The notes: generated by a model not told the origin, from the letters alone. Shown: positions 53,409 through 62,865, counted from the stretch's first letter. The stretch: DNA of 64,000 nt from Candidatus Zixiibacteriota bacterium (GCA_028289585.1 JANQPI010000035.1:342717-406716), one strand, 5' to 3'. A program made the numbers and translations.

Positions 53409-53977
53409 TCTCCGTGAATCGAACGACTCGCGAAACCACAGTCAGGGTGGAGATCGATATCGCAACCGCCGGACCAACGCAGATCAATACCGGAATTGGC
53501 TTTTTCGATCACATGCTGACAACACTTGCCCACTGGGCGGGATGGACATTGTCAGTGCAGGCGAGCGGAGATCTGGAAATTGACACTCACCACACGATCG
53601 AAGATGTCGGCATCTGTCTAGGTCAGGCGCTGGCGAAATCATGGCCATCCGACGGTGCCGTGGAACGCATAGCATCGGCGTATGCACCGCTCGATGAAGT
53701 GCTTGCGCGTGCTGTTGTCGACTTGTGTAATCGTCCGGTAGCAATCGTCTCGGCAGAGATCTCGCTGCCAATGATCGGCGCATATCCATCCGAAATGACC
53801 ATCCATTTCTTCCGGACTCTGGCGACTGAAGGTCGGTTTACACTCCACCTCGATCTAGTTCGTGGCGGTAACTCGCACCACGAGGTGGAAGCCATGTTCA
53901 AGGCCCTGGCTCTGGCCCTGCGCGGAGCCCTTCAGCCGCGAGGCAAATCGGCAAACTCAACGAAGGGGGCACTGTGA
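53405..53977 (+). CDS. hisB: Imidazoleglycerol-phosphate dehydratase (monofunctional HisB)
   Basis: 190 residues, without the N-terminal phosphatase domain of enterobacterial HisB. Metal-binding blocks: NTGIGFFDHMLTTLAHW, DTHHTIEDVGICLGQAL, and RGGNSHHEVEAMFKALALALR. Because it is monofunctional, a separate histidinol-phosphatase must exist elsewhere. Confidence 0.94.
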   Translation: MISVNRTTRETTVRVEIDIATAGPTQINTGIGFFDHMLTTLAHWAGWTLSVQASGDLEIDTHHTIEDVGICLGQALAKSWPSDGAVERIASAYAPLDEVLARAVVDLCNRPVAIVSAEISLPMIGAYPSEMTIHFFRTLATEGRFTLHLDLVRGGNSHHEVEAMFKALALALRGALQPRGKSANSTKGAL

Positions 53978-54561
53978 TCGGGCTTGTTGACTATGGAGTC
54001 GGCAATATTGGTTCGCTCCGCTTCGCGTTCGACCGAATCGGCTTGCCGGTTACCGTGTCGCGGGAACCAGAAGTGTTGGACATGTGCGACGGCATACTGC
54101 TTCCGGGGGTCGGGGCGTTCGCACCTGCTGCGGAGCGGCTCATCGAACTGGAACTCGTCAGATACTTACGAGACTGGGCTGCAAAGGGACGTTCGTTGCT
54201 CGGCATTTGCTTGGGTATGCAGCTCCTCTTCGAACGGTCTGAGGAAGGTCGACCGGCGCCGGGACTGGGACTCCTCAGCGGAACGGTGACGAAACTGGCA
54301 ACCACCAATCGATCATCGCACGTGGGATGGAATCGGGTTGTCGACACGCGGTCCAACATGCCATCGCACTACGCATATTTCGTTCACTCATATGCATGTC
54401 ATCCAAGCGATTTGGCAATCGTTCAGGCGACCACGACATACGGAGCAACGTTCCCGGCAATCGTCACACGACAAAACGTCAGTGGTTGTCAGTTTCATCC
54501 TGAAAAGTCAGGTGAGTTTGGGCTCGATATATTGAGGAGATGGGCTCGTGGCGAACTGTAA
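53974..54561 (+). CDS. hisH: Imidazole glycerol phosphate synthase glutaminase subunit
   Basis: 195 residues from GTG 53974, overlapping hisB by four bases. Class I glutaminase: VDYGVGNIGSLRFAF, ILLPGVGAFAPA, catalytic Cys in LGICLGMQLLFERSEEG, and the His-Glu end in SGCQFHPEKSGEFG. It releases ammonia for HisF. Confidence 0.94.
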   Translation: MIGLVDYGVGNIGSLRFAFDRIGLPVTVSREPEVLDMCDGILLPGVGAFAPAAERLIELELVRYLRDWAAKGRSLLGICLGMQLLFERSEEGRPAPGLGLLSGTVTKLATTNRSSHVGWNRVVDTRSNMPSHYAYFVHSYACHPSDLAIVQATTTYGATFPAIVTRQNVSGCQFHPEKSGEFGLDILRRWARGEL

Positions 54562-55270
54562 AGTTATACCCGCAATCGACCTGATGGACGGTCGTGTAGT
54601 CCGACTCCGTCAGGGGAACTTCAGTGATGTCACGGTTTATGGTGATGATCCAGTTTCGCTCGCTAAGGCATTTTACGACCGGGGGCTCGATCGTGTGCAT
54701 GTGGTCGATCTTGATGGCGCGCGTCAGGGCATTCCGCGACATCTGAAAGCGATCGAACGAATCACTCAGCAAAATGTTACCGTCGAATTGGGCGGCGGAA
54801 TACGAAGCCGGCAGACAATCAGAGATGTGTTCGACGCTGGAGTCGCGTATGCGGTTATTGGCTCGGTGGCACTGACCGATCCAGATGAGTTCGAGTCGTG
54901 GGTTGACACCTATCCGGATCGACTTGTCGGTGGTCTCGATGTGCGGGAAGGGCGACCCGCAATCGCCGGTTGGGAACAAGAAGTCAGAGCGAAGATTGAC
55001 GATGTGCTGGCGAACTGGAACACCCTTCCCCTCGCGGGTGTGATTGTTACTGACATTGTGACCGATGGCATGGCAACCGGTCCCAACGTGGCGTTACTTC
55101 GCGATGTTTGCCGCCGTACCACACACCCGGTTACTGCTTCGGGAGGAATCGGATCGGCTGCTGACATTCGCCGGGTCCAACAACTGGCGATCGATAATTT
55201 AGTGGGAGTGATCGTTGGCAAAGCGTTCTACGATGGCCAGATCTCTCTCGACGAGCTCGCCACATGTTGA
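54548..55270 (+). CDS. hisA: Phosphoribosylformimino-5-aminoimidazole carboxamide ribotide isomerase
   Basis: 240 residues, TIM barrel: [69 protein letters not shown] and [11 protein letters not shown]. The GTG start overlaps hisH by 14 bases, with GAGGAG upstream. Confidence 0.94.
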   Translation: MANCKVIPAIDLMDGRVVRLRQGNFSDVTVYGDDPVSLAKAFYDRGLDRVHVVDLDGARQGIPRHLKAIERITQQNVTVELGGGIRSRQTIRDVFDAGVAYAVIGSVALTDPDEFESWVDTYPDRLVGGLDVREGRPAIAGWEQEVRAKIDDVLANWNTLPLAGVIVTDIVTDGMATGPNVALLRDVCRRTTHPVTASGGIGSAADIRRVQQLAIDNLVGVIVGKAFYDGQISLDELATC

Positions 55271-56052
55271 CCAAGCGAATCATCCCCTGCCTGGATATCG
55301 ACGACGGTCGTGTGGTCAAAGGTGTCAACTTCGTGAACCTCCGCGATGCCGGTGATCCGGTTGTGCTGTGCGAGCACTATTCGGCCTCCGGAGCGGATGA
55401 GCTGGTGTTGCTTGATATCACCGCGACCTCGGACTCTCGACAACATATACTGGAGACGGCCTCGGCCGTGGCCGCTGCTTGTTTTATCCCATTCACCGTT
55501 GGCGGTGGTGTTCGAACGGTCGATGACATTTCGCAATTGCTGGCCACGGGTGCGGACCGGGTTGCCATCAATTCGGCCGGCCTCGCCAATCCGGAGTTTA
55601 TCACCACAGCCGCTAGTCAGTTCGGTTGCCAATGTATTGTTGTCGCGATCGATGTCCGGCGCAGCGACGACGCGTGGCATGTCTTTTCGCATGGCGGTCG
55701 GATCGATACTGGTCGCGACGCGCTGTCCTGGGCGATTGAAGCTCGTGATCGCGGGGCGGGGGAGTTGCTGGTAACGTCGATGGATGCCGACGGCACCAAA
55801 GCGGGCTGCGACAATGAGATCACCAGACTGATCTCGGAATCGGTCGATATACCCGTCATTGCGTCCGGCGGAATCGGGACGCGGGAGCATTTCCGAGATG
55901 CTATCACTGAAGGTCAGGCCGACGCTGTTCTGGCCGCCTCTGTCTTCCATTACGGTGAGTTAACCATTGGCGAGGTGAAAGCATTTCTCGACGATATCGG
56001 GGTACCCGTACGTCCTCTTTCTGAATCTTATATAAGCGGAGCGAATCAGTGA
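55264..56052 (+). CDS. hisF: Imidazole glycerol phosphate synthase cyclase subunit
   Basis: 262 residues, TIM barrel homologous to His[30 protein letters not shown] with the catalytic Asp11-type residue, [28 protein letters not shown] with the second catalytic Asp, and [11 protein letters not shown]. Overlaps hisA by seven bases. Produces imidazole glycerol phosphate and AICAR with HisH. Confidence 0.95.
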   Translation: MLTKRIIPCLDIDDGRVVKGVNFVNLRDAGDPVVLCEHYSASGADELVLLDITATSDSRQHILETASAVAAACFIPFTVGGGVRTVDDISQLLATGADRVAINSAGLANPEFITTAASQFGCQCIVVAIDVRRSDDAWHVFSHGGRIDTGRDALSWAIEARDRGAGELLVTSMDADGTKAGCDNEITRLISESVDIPVIASGGIGTREHFRDAITEGQADAVLAASVFHYGELTIGEVKAFLDDIGVPVRPLSESYISGANQ

Positions 56053-56396
56053 CGAGTGTAAAGACGATATCCCTTGGGGACTTGACCCTTAAGACCGATG
56101 CAGACGGGCTTCTTCCGGCAGTCATTCAGGATGATCAGACAGGCGACGTTTTGATGGTCGGCTACATGAATGCTGAAACGTTGCGTATGACTATCGCCGA
56201 AGGACGGACCGTCTTCTGGTCGCGCTCCCGGCAGGAGGTCTGGCGCAAGGGTGAATCGAGCGGGAATGTCCAGCGCGTCAAATCGATCGCAATCGATTGT
56301 GACAACGATACGCTGTTGATTCGGGTCGATCAGACCGGTCCTGCCTGCCACACCGGGCAGCACAGCTGCTTCTATACCGAGATTCAGGGTGATTAG
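56049..56396 (+). CDS. hisI: Phosphoribosyl-AMP cyclohydrolase
   Basis: 115 residues from a GTG overlapping hisF by four bases. [39 protein letters not shown] is the catalytic block; [10 protein letters not shown] and [13 protein letters not shown] contain the zinc and magnesium ligands. It lacks the C-terminal HisE (pyrophosphohydrolase) domain of fused HisIE, and no separate hisE lies in the operon. Confidence 0.94.
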   Translation: MTSVKTISLGDLTLKTDADGLLPAVIQDDQTGDVLMVGYMNAETLRMTIAEGRTVFWSRSRQEVWRKGESSGNVQRVKSIAIDCDNDTLLIRVDQTGPACHTGQHSCFYTEIQGD

Positions 56397-56478
56397 GTGT
56401 GTGCCTGCACATAACGGCTTCTGTCGATCGTTAATCGGTTTAGATTGACGGCGGTGCTTGCCGGTATAACTATCCGTC

Positions 56479-57162
56479 ATGGCACTGCTCTCCATTCGTG
56501 ATCTTCGTAAGACCTACCGCGCCCCCGACGGCTCCAGCCTGGCAGTGCTCGATATCCCGCGCTTCGAACTTGAAGGCGCAACGCAGGTCGCTCTGCGGGG
56601 TGCTTCGGGATCGGGGAAGACGACATTGCTGCATGCGATCGCCGGGATCATCGGCGTTGATGCGGGGGAGATCGTTCTCGATGACCATAACTTGCATCGT
56701 CTGACCGAGTCGGAGCGAGACCGCCTCCGTGCGCGCACGCTTGGGTATGTCTTCCAGACGTTCAATCTGCTACCCGGGTTCACGTCTCGGGAGAATGTCG
56801 AGCTCGGAATGCTCTTCGGACCGGGCGTCGATCCTGCGTTTGCTGAGCAGTTGCTCGAACGGGTTGGCCTGGCCGACCGCATGACGTATCGGCCGCCGCA
56901 ACTTTCGATTGGGCAGCAGCAACGGGTTGCGGTTGCCCGTGCCCTTGCCAACCGACCGAAGCTCGTCCTTGCCGATGAACCAACTGGTAACCTTGATGTC
57001 CGTCGCGCGCACGAAGCGCTGGCCTTAATCCGTGAGGTTTGCGCCGAACAGAATGCAGCTTTGCTGCTGGTGTCGCACGATGAGTCGATTCTCGCCGAGT
57101 TCGAGACGGTCCACGATCTCGCCGAGATCAATCGTGCGCTACAGGCTGAATCTGCATCATGA
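56479..57162 (+). CDS. ABC transporter ATP-binding protein (probable zinc-linked ABC system)
   Basis: 227 residues, MacB/LolD type. Walker A RGASGSGKTTL, Q-loop YVFQTFNLLPGFT, signature LSIGQQQRVA, Walker B LVLADEPTGNLD and H-loop VSHD are intact. It overlaps the following permease by four bases. The neighbouring Cys-free S18, His-rich lipoprotein and DUF3299-like genes suggest a role in zinc acquisition; that is inferred from context and not from this protein's sequence. The 82-base gap before it shows no clear Zur-type palindrome. Confidence 0.85.
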   Translation: MALLSIRDLRKTYRAPDGSSLAVLDIPRFELEGATQVALRGASGSGKTTLLHAIAGIIGVDAGEIVLDDHNLHRLTESERDRLRARTLGYVFQTFNLLPGFTSRENVELGMLFGPGVDPAFAEQLLERVGLADRMTYRPPQLSIGQQQRVAVARALANRPKLVLADEPTGNLDVRRAHEALALIREVCAEQNAALLLVSHDESILAEFETVHDLAEINRALQAESAS

Positions 57163-58424
57163 GTCGCAAAATTTCTCTCTTCACGATTATTCGGCGTTCG
57201 CTGCGCCAACATGCGCTGTCGACAACGATCACCGTCGGAGCGGTCGCGCTTGCGGTTGGTCTAACAATCTCCGTCTTCTCGATCCGTCAGCAGACGTACG
57301 ATGCGTTTACGGGAGGACAAACCGGCTTTGATGCCGTCCTTGGGGCGCGTGGATCCCAATTGCAACTGGTCCTCAATTCCGTCTTTCACCTCGAAACATC
57401 CCCCGGCAACATCCCGTGGTCGCTCTACCAGGCGGTTGCGAACGATCCGCGGGTCGAGCTCGCGGTACCGTACGCGACCGGCGATAACTACTTCGGCTAT
57501 CGCATCGTCGGTACTGAACTGTCGATGTTCAACGAATTCGAATATCGAGAAGGCCAAAAGTTGATGGCGCAGGAGGGGGGGCGCATCTTCGATCCGAATC
57601 GCATGGAAGCGGTCATTGGACACTTTGCCTCGCGCCAGACCGGGCTCACGGTTGGTTCGACATTTAGCCCGTACCATGGCCTGTACTTCGATGAGACACA
57701 GCAGCACGCCGAGGAGTACACCGTTGTCGGGGTGCTCGAACCGACGAACTCACCGACGGATCGAGTCATCTTCATCCCGATCGAGGGAATCTTCCGAATG
57801 GGTGGACATGTGCTTCGGGGAGCAGGAGTCGTCTATGAGCCGACGCCCGGGAAAGCTATTCCCGACGAGCACAAAGAAGTTTCGGCGGTAATGCTGAAGT
57901 TTCGATCGCCTCAGGCTGGCTTCCAGCTCGACCAAACGGTTAACAAGCAAGGCCGAGTAGCCACCCTCGCCTGGCCAATCGGTACGATCATGGCCGACCT
58001 CTTCGACAAAATCGGCTGGATGAATAACGTCCTCGCGCTGGTAGCGTACCTCGTAATCGTTGTCGCCGCCGGGACGATTATGGCATCGCTTTACAACACG
58101 ATGAACGAGCGGCGGCGTGAATTTGCGATTCTCCGCGCTTTGGGGGCGCGACGGCGGACGGTCTTCGGGGTGATTATTCTCGAATCGACGGTCATCGCGG
58201 CTCTTGGCACTGCTGTCGGGATTGCGGTCTACGGTGCCATCCTGGCCGTAGCACGAGTCATTATCCGGGCCGAGACGGGGGTCGTACTCGATCTGTTTGC
58301 GTTCGATGCCGCGCTGGTCTTCGTCCCGGCGGTTATGATCGTCCTGGGGGCGATTACCGGAATCGTCCCGGCGGTAAAGGCGTACAAGACTGCGGTTGGC
58401 GCGAACTTGACAGGTGATCAGTAG
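57159..58424 (+). CDS. ABC transporter permease, FtsX/MacB family
   Basis: 421 residues. An N-terminal helix (SLRQHALSTTITVGAVALAVGLTISVFSI), a periplasmic domain and three C-terminal helices (VLALVAYLVIVVAAGTIMASLYNTMNERRREFAILRALGARRR, IILESTVIAALGTAVGIAVYG, LVFVPAVMIVLGAITGIVPAV). The REFAILRALGA coupling block is typical of the family. Only one permease is encoded, so it may act as a homodimer. Confidence 0.88.
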   Translation: MSRKISLFTIIRRSLRQHALSTTITVGAVALAVGLTISVFSIRQQTYDAFTGGQTGFDAVLGARGSQLQLVLNSVFHLETSPGNIPWSLYQAVANDPRVELAVPYATGDNYFGYRIVGTELSMFNEFEYREGQKLMAQEGGRIFDPNRMEAVIGHFASRQTGLTVGSTFSPYHGLYFDETQQHAEEYTVVGVLEPTNSPTDRVIFIPIEGIFRMGGHVLRGAGVVYEPTPGKAIPDEHKEVSAVMLKFRSPQAGFQLDQTVNKQGRVATLAWPIGTIMADLFDKIGWMNNVLALVAYLVIVVAAGTIMASLYNTMNERRREFAILRALGARRRTVFGVIILESTVIAALGTAVGIAVYGAILAVARVIIRAETGVVLDLFAFDAALVFVPAVMIVLGAITGIVPAVKAYKTAVGANLTGDQ

Positions 58425-58436
58425 GTCGGCATATTT

Positions 58437-58446
58437 GTTAGCTAAC
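58437..58446. promoter_or_regulatory. Palindrome GTTAGCTAAC before the S18 gene
   Basis: A perfect 10-base palindrome lies in the 53-base gap between the permease and rpsR-like gene. It could be the core of an operator; it does not obviously match a Zur box. Confidence 0.25.
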
Positions 58447-58477
58447 GACTTTTCGGATAACCAATTAGGAGATTCCT

Positions 58478-58711
58478 ATGGCCGACTTTCGGCGCAAACG
58501 ACGTAAAATCAGCTTCCTGAGCGAACACAAGATCGACTACGTCGACTTCAAAGATGAAAAACTGCTCCGTCGCTTCATCACCGAGCGCGGCAAGATTGTC
58601 CCGCGTCGGGTTTCCGGTCTGACTGCCAAGCAGCAGCGGATGGTCGGGACCGCGATTAAGCGCGCCCGCATGATGGCGATTCTTCCGTTCACGGCGGAGT
58701 CGTTTAAATGA
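58478..58711 (+). CDS. rpsR: 30S ribosomal protein bS18, cysteine-free (zinc-independent) form
   Basis: 77 residues. [54 protein letters not shown] is unmistakable bS18. Zinc-binding S18 has Cys near R-R-K-x-C-x-x-C and in G-T-C-x-K-H-Q-R; here the first region is KISFLS and the second GLTAKQQR, so all zinc ligands are gone. Cys-free ribosomal proteins often replace zinc-binding copies when zinc is scarce. It is separated from the usual rpsF/rplI neighbours. AGGAG lies seven bases before the ATG. Confidence 0.93.
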   Translation: MADFRRKRRKISFLSEHKIDYVDFKDEKLLRRFITERGKIVPRRVSGLTAKQQRMVGTAIKRARMMAILPFTAESFK

Positions 58712-59340
58712 TTAGCGCTCGGCTACGTCAGATCACTGCGGCGACGCTCCTTGGTTCGGTGGCCCTCCTTGCGGGCTGTTCCCAGGAGCCAGCTGAGAGC
58801 GGCGACGCCAATGCCGACGCCGATTTCGCCTCGGTCGACCACTCAGGGCACGTGCATACCGCTCCGCATGGAGGAACGCTGGTCGCTCTGGGCGATCATG
58901 TCGGTAACGCCGAGGTCCAGCTCGATGCCGAAACCGGAACGCTCACCGTTTGGCTGCTCGATGGCTGCGCCGAGAAGCCAGTTCGCGTTGCCGATCCGAG
59001 TCTCTCGATGATCGTCGTTCCGCATTCGAGTGAGGGGGACGGTGAGGAGATGGTCTTTGCTCTGGGCGCGGTTGCCAACGAACTGACTGGCGAGGAAGTT
59101 GGAAACACGTCCCAGTTCTCTTTGCAGTCAGATCGCCTGATGGGCATTGAGGAATTCCACGGGCAACTTGTTTCTGTGCAAATGCTTGGACAGATGATCT
59201 CACCCACCAGTTTCGATTACCCTGGCTCCTCCGAGCATACGATCGGGGGGCACGATCATGACCATGGAGATGACCACGGCCACGATCATGATGACCATGA
59301 CCACGGTCACAGCGACGAGGCGCTCCATCCAGGCAGCTAG
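58708..59340 (+). CDS. His-rich lipoprotein, probable zinc-binding periplasmic component
   Basis: 210 residues; start overlaps the S18 stop (ATGA). Lipobox LLAGC with lipidated Cys24. A first His-containing stretch ([15 protein letters not shown]) is followed by a small beta-domain ([19 protein letters not shown]) and a C-terminal tail of alternating His/Asp ([23 protein letters not shown]). Such tails bind zinc in zinc chaperones and ZnuA-type proteins. It probably captures zinc for the ABC system upstream. Confidence 0.85.
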   Translation: MISARLRQITAATLLGSVALLAGCSQEPAESGDANADADFASVDHSGHVHTAPHGGTLVALGDHVGNAEVQLDAETGTLTVWLLDGCAEKPVRVADPSLSMIVVPHSSEGDGEEMVFALGAVANELTGEEVGNTSQFSLQSDRLMGIEEFHGQLVSVQMLGQMISPTSFDYPGSSEHTIGGHDHDHGDDHGHDHDDHDHGHSDEALHPGS

Positions 59341-59388
59341 ATTCGCCGAACGTAATGAACTGACCGCTTCGGTCGACATAGAAGCAGT

Positions 59389-60096
59389 ATGACTACGTCA
59401 TCACGCCAGCGGCTGCTGCGACGGTTATCCGTCGTGCTGTCCCCCTTCGCAATCGCGATTCTGGCCTCGGCTTATTGGCCGACCGGGAGTTGTTCCATTG
59501 CGTTGGCGGAGCCGATTAGGGGGAAAGGCTTCGGCGAGGTGCAGGCGAAGACCGACACCGCCTCGTACGATGACGTCACCGGTATCAATCCGCCGGTTGT
59601 GCTTCCCGATTCACTCGACGCTGATGGCTATCGCCTTTTACACTTCGAGGATATCGCCAGCTACGAGTACATCTATCCTGATAACGCGATGACTTTCGGA
59701 ATGGGACTCTCGTCTGACGCTCCTTTTGAGAAGCGTATCCCGGAGCCCATCCGTAGTCTCGATTCCACCGAAATCGCGCTTACCGGCTTCATGATGCCAA
59801 TCCAGATCGGGAAGTCAGGTGTGACGCAGTTTCTCCTGGTCCGCAACATGATGATCTGTTGCTACGGGGTCGCGCCCAAAATGAACGAATGGGTACAGGT
59901 CGAATCAGCTACGGGTGAGCCACTCCGGTACTACCCCAATATGCCGGTCCGGGTGCGGGGGACGTTTGCGGTCGATGAGCAGGTCAAAGACGGTTACGTT
60001 GCCAAGCTCTATGCGATGACCGCTAAGGACCTTGAGCTTGTCCGTCCCAGGGAATTCCGTCGCGGCGGATTCATGGATCGAATGCTCGGGCAGTAG
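59389..60096 (+). CDS. DUF3299-like periplasmic protein (first copy)
   Basis: 235 residues with an N-terminal signal segment (VVLSPFAIAILASAYW). The domain ALTGFMMPIQIGKSGVTQFLLVRNMMICCYGVAPKMNEWVQV, followed by MPVRVRGTFAVDEQ, matches the layout of DUF3299: membrane-proximal beta-fold with a conserved Gly-Phe-Met-x-Pro and a Cys pair. Proteins of this family occur beside zinc-regulated ABC transporters. The Cys pair could bind metal. Confidence 0.75.
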   Translation: MTTSSRQRLLRRLSVVLSPFAIAILASAYWPTGSCSIALAEPIRGKGFGEVQAKTDTASYDDVTGINPPVVLPDSLDADGYRLLHFEDIASYEYIYPDNAMTFGMGLSSDAPFEKRIPEPIRSLDSTEIALTGFMMPIQIGKSGVTQFLLVRNMMICCYGVAPKMNEWVQVESATGEPLRYYPNMPVRVRGTFAVDEQVKDGYVAKLYAMTAKDLELVRPREFRRGGFMDRMLGQ

Positions 60097-60099
60097 CCA

Positions 60100-60780
60100 A
60101 TGTTGCGCCACCTCCTGCATCTCGGTCTGGCGCTCCTCTTGATCTCCCCAACCATCCTCGGGTCCGACAGTACCAAGTCATCAGACTCCGCCTCAGTGCA
60201 GGGGATTCTGTTTGGGGCGATCCATTCGGGAGCGGGGAAACGGCAGTCCGTACCTATTCATCCAACCCTTAATCAAACCCCAAAGGCCTTAGACACGACC
60301 GACGACGGTATCTGGCGGAACGTGACATTCTCACGCCTGGGTGGCTTTGACTATGCTGCCACAGTGGACCCTACTGATTCCAACGCTGGATTGCCGCCAC
60401 AGGTGCTGGCCCTTGATGGCAAAGATGTCGCTATCGAAGGATTCATGTTGCCGCTTGTGTTCAACCGCGGCTATGTCACTGAATTCATGCTCCTTCGCAA
60501 CACGCTCGCCTGTTGCTTTGGGATCACGCCCAAACTGAACGAGTGGGTCTATGTGAAGATGGTCGAGGGAAACAAGACGACGTACAGACGTGACACGCCG
60601 GTCAAAGTCCGTGGGACCCTGCGAGTGCGGGAGAAGGTCAACGGCGTGTTCGTCGAATCACTTTTCGCTATGGATGCGATAGTGGTCGAGGAGCTGATCG
60701 ATCGGGGTGACTATGACTTTCGCGAACAGTTTCGCCGCGCTGGTTCGATGAAGCCGACCTTCGGCCCCAAGCCCCAATAG
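60100..60780 (+). CDS. DUF3299-like periplasmic protein (second copy)
   Basis: 226 residues, paralogous to the preceding gene: IEGFMLPLVFNRGYVTEFMLLRNTLACCFGITPKLNEWVYV and TPVKVRGTLRVRE. An N-terminal signal helix (LHLGLALLLISPTIL) is present. The two copies share the Cys pair and the PK-x-NEWV block, so they arose by duplication. The start lies three bases after the first copy's stop. Confidence 0.75.
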   Translation: MLRHLLHLGLALLLISPTILGSDSTKSSDSASVQGILFGAIHSGAGKRQSVPIHPTLNQTPKALDTTDDGIWRNVTFSRLGGFDYAATVDPTDSNAGLPPQVLALDGKDVAIEGFMLPLVFNRGYVTEFMLLRNTLACCFGITPKLNEWVYVKMVEGNKTTYRRDTPVKVRGTLRVREKVNGVFVESLFAMDAIVVEELIDRGDYDFREQFRRAGSMKPTFGPKPQ

Positions 60781-60794
60781 ACTTTGCCCAAAGA

Positions 60795-60822
60795 AACAGC
60801 CGCCTGGTCAGAGGCGGCTGTT
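60795..60822 (-). terminator. Terminator between the zinc cluster and kamA-like gene
   Basis: An 11-base perfect stem AACAGCCGCCT / AGGCGGCTGTT with a 6-base loop. On the minus strand it is followed by TTTCTTT, so it ends the radical SAM transcript; it lies 14 bases after the convergent DUF3299 stop and may serve both. Confidence 0.8.
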
Positions 60823-60845
60823 GTGACATCAGATCGCAGATCTGA

Positions 60846-62021
60846 TCAGGCGGCGTTCTCTTTCGCCGGATCATAGAACGGATTCTCGTAGCCTGCGATC
60901 GGCTTGAGTTGATCCAGCCAGTAGGCGTCATCGTTGCGCTCGCAGACAACCATACGCTGCTCATTGGCCACGTCTTTGGCGCGATGGTACTTCAGGTAGA
61001 TATGCTGATGGTCAACGCCGATGATCTCAATCTTACCCGACTCATGCGACATTGAGTACTTGATCCGTTTGGCGAGTCCGGAGCTGCGCTTCTTCGCCTC
61101 TTCGATCTTGAAGTACGCTTCTACAATCGGTACTTCAAACGGTTCGTTCCCGGCCGTCGGACGGCCCTGGAAAACATAGTACTGCGGGACGCCGAGGTAC
61201 GAGAGCTCATTCCAGAGCGTCGACATGACGACCGGATCGTCCGAGATCCCGCGGATAATCGGATTCTGGTTAACGGCGATTGCGCCAGCGTCGAGAATGA
61301 GTCGCAGAGCCTCGCGGGACTCCGGTGTCAACTCGACCGGGTGATCGTAGTGACACATGAAGTAGATCCGCTTCTCGGGCAGCGAGAATTCGCGGAGCAG
61401 ATCAAGCAACTCGGGATCCTCGGTAAACCGGAACGGATTAAACGCCGGCATCTTGGTTCCGATACGGATGATTTTAACATGATCGATTGCCCGCAGCTCC
61501 TCGAAGATCACGCGGAGCTTTGGGGTCTGGAGAATCATCGGATCGCCACCGGTCAGAAGAACGTTCGAGATTTCTGGATGCTCACGGATGTACTCAAGGC
61601 CTGGTGCGATATCGAATGACACTTCGTCATTATCGTTCATGAACAGACGCTTCCGGAAGCAGTAGCGACAGTAGGCACCGCAGACCTCGTTCACCAACAA
61701 CAGACAGGTCGAGGCGTACTTGTGCTGAACGCCGTGAGCGACAGTCACCGCACTTTCTTTCGAGGCGTCCAATTCTCCCCATTCATTGATCTCGGCCTTG
61801 TCCGGAATAACGAGGCGTCGGATCGGGTCGTGGGGATCCTCCCAATTGATCAGGTTGATGTAGTAGTCATTCACGCGAAATGCATAACGCTGGGCGACTT
61901 CCTTCAAGTCCGCCTTTTCGTCCGGCGAGAGCTGTTCCAGCCGGTCGATTTTCATGATGTACTTCGCGCGGCGCTTGGTGGGCCGTTCAGTTTGGGGTGC
62001 GGCCGGGGCGAGTGGCTTCAT
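60846..62021 (-). CDS. KamA-family radical SAM protein (lysine 2,3-aminomutase-like)
   Basis: 391 residues with GGAG seven bases before the ATG. The radical SAM cluster motif is CGAYCRYCFRKR; GGDPMIL and IIRIGTKMPAFNPFRF follow, and the PLP-domain layout of KamA/EpmB is kept (AINQNPIIRG-like AVNQNPIIRGISDDP; FQGRPTAGNEPF). Members interconvert alpha- and beta-amino acids using PLP and SAM. The CRYCFRKR version resembles EpmB-like and other KamA subgroups as much as true lysine 2,3-aminomutase, so the substrate is open. No ablB or kamDE nearby. Confidence 0.8.
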   Translation of the reverse strand: MKPLAPAAPQTERPTKRRAKYIMKIDRLEQLSPDEKADLKEVAQRYAFRVNDYYINLINWEDPHDPIRRLVIPDKAEINEWGELDASKESAVTVAHGVQHKYASTCLLLVNEVCGAYCRYCFRKRLFMNDNDEVSFDIAPGLEYIREHPEISNVLLTGGDPMILQTPKLRVIFEELRAIDHVKIIRIGTKMPAFNPFRFTEDPELLDLLREFSLPEKRIYFMCHYDHPVELTPESREALRLILDAGAIAVNQNPIIRGISDDPVVMSTLWNELSYLGVPQYYVFQGRPTAGNEPFEVPIVEAYFKIEEAKKRSSGLAKRIKYSMSHESGKIEIIGVDHQHIYLKYHRAKDVANEQRMVVCERNDDAYWLDQLKPIAGYENPFYDPAKENAA

Positions 62022-62202
62022 GCTGCGCTCCTTTCGGTCGCGGTACCACCGATTAATCGGTAACGCCGTCGAGAACTGTTGGGGAAGGGGTCTTGGATGC
62101 GGTCGGCTGATTCAATCTCAGCTGACATCACCCCTACATTGAGGATCGATGGCGAATCGGCGGTGGGTTGCCTGGTTCGTCTCTTGTCTTTTTCTCGCCC
62201 CC

Positions 62203-62231
62203 AATATAGTACCCCTGGTCCTTGGCTGCAA
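62203..62231 (-). promoter_or_regulatory. Candidate promoter of the KamA-family gene
   Basis: On the minus strand TTGCAG, 17 bases, TATATT. The -10 is good, the -35 weak. The remaining gap 62022-62326 holds no ORF that I can support. Confidence 0.35.
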
Positions 62232-62326
62232 GCTCCTGATGCACAAGGATTTTCGGAGAAGGGCGGACGTCGATCTACCCCTTATACCCCTATTCTAGGT
62301 CGGATATTCAACCGGAAATCTTGAGA

Positions 62327-62758
62327 TCAATCGGCGGGGGGGACTGAGCCGGTGCCGCAACCCTCACAGGCGGCAATTTCGGCGGTCATCGCGTCGATCC
62401 GAATCACCCCCTTCAGGACCACGCCATCGGGACCGTATTCCACCGATTCAAGGGCGCAGGGCGCCTCCGGGTCGGAATCGGCCAGACCCTCGAGGGCGGC
62501 CACCGCCGCTCTCAGCGCGAAGAAGTGCTTGAGGTGAACTACTTCGCTGACCAGTGACTTGGCCGAAGCAGACGCGAGAAACGCCGCGGGATCGGCAGCC
62601 AGAAGCTCCTGGGGGGATTGTCCCCGAGCCCAGCCCAGAATTAACGCCGGTCGACCAAGGGAGCCCCCGCAAGTCTGTTTGCTCAACCGGTAGCGATGTA
62701 GTCGCCCCTCTCGGTCGAGGCGAACCGAAATGAGTTCGGTGATATCGGAGCATGGCAT
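62327..62758 (-). CDS. IscU/NifU-N-like protein
   Basis: About 143 residues from ATG 62758 (track start at 62794 also possible). The block YRLSKQTCGGSLGRPALILGWARGQSPQELLA followed by LVSEVVHLKHFFALRAAVAALEGL has the order of NifU-N/IscU scaffolds, but only one of the three cluster Cys is kept (TCGG); the HCS-type position is HLKHF. A new CEGCG pair lies at the C-terminus. It may have become a different Fe-S carrier or a non-Fe-S protein. It is divergent from the aminotransferase gene. Confidence 0.45.
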   Translation of the reverse strand: MPCSDITELISVRLDREGRLHRYRLSKQTCGGSLGRPALILGWARGQSPQELLAADPAAFLASASAKSLVSEVVHLKHFFALRAAVAALEGLADSDPEAPCALESVEYGPDGVVLKGVIRIDAMTAEIAACEGCGTGSVPPAD

Positions 62759-62865
62759 CACCCGAAAATAGGCCGGGCAAGCCCTGAGAGACAACTTGGA
62801 TTTTGAAGGTAGCCTGATTTCGTAACTCCGCTATATTGGAGGCTAGGCTCGGGAGGAGCAGCTGA

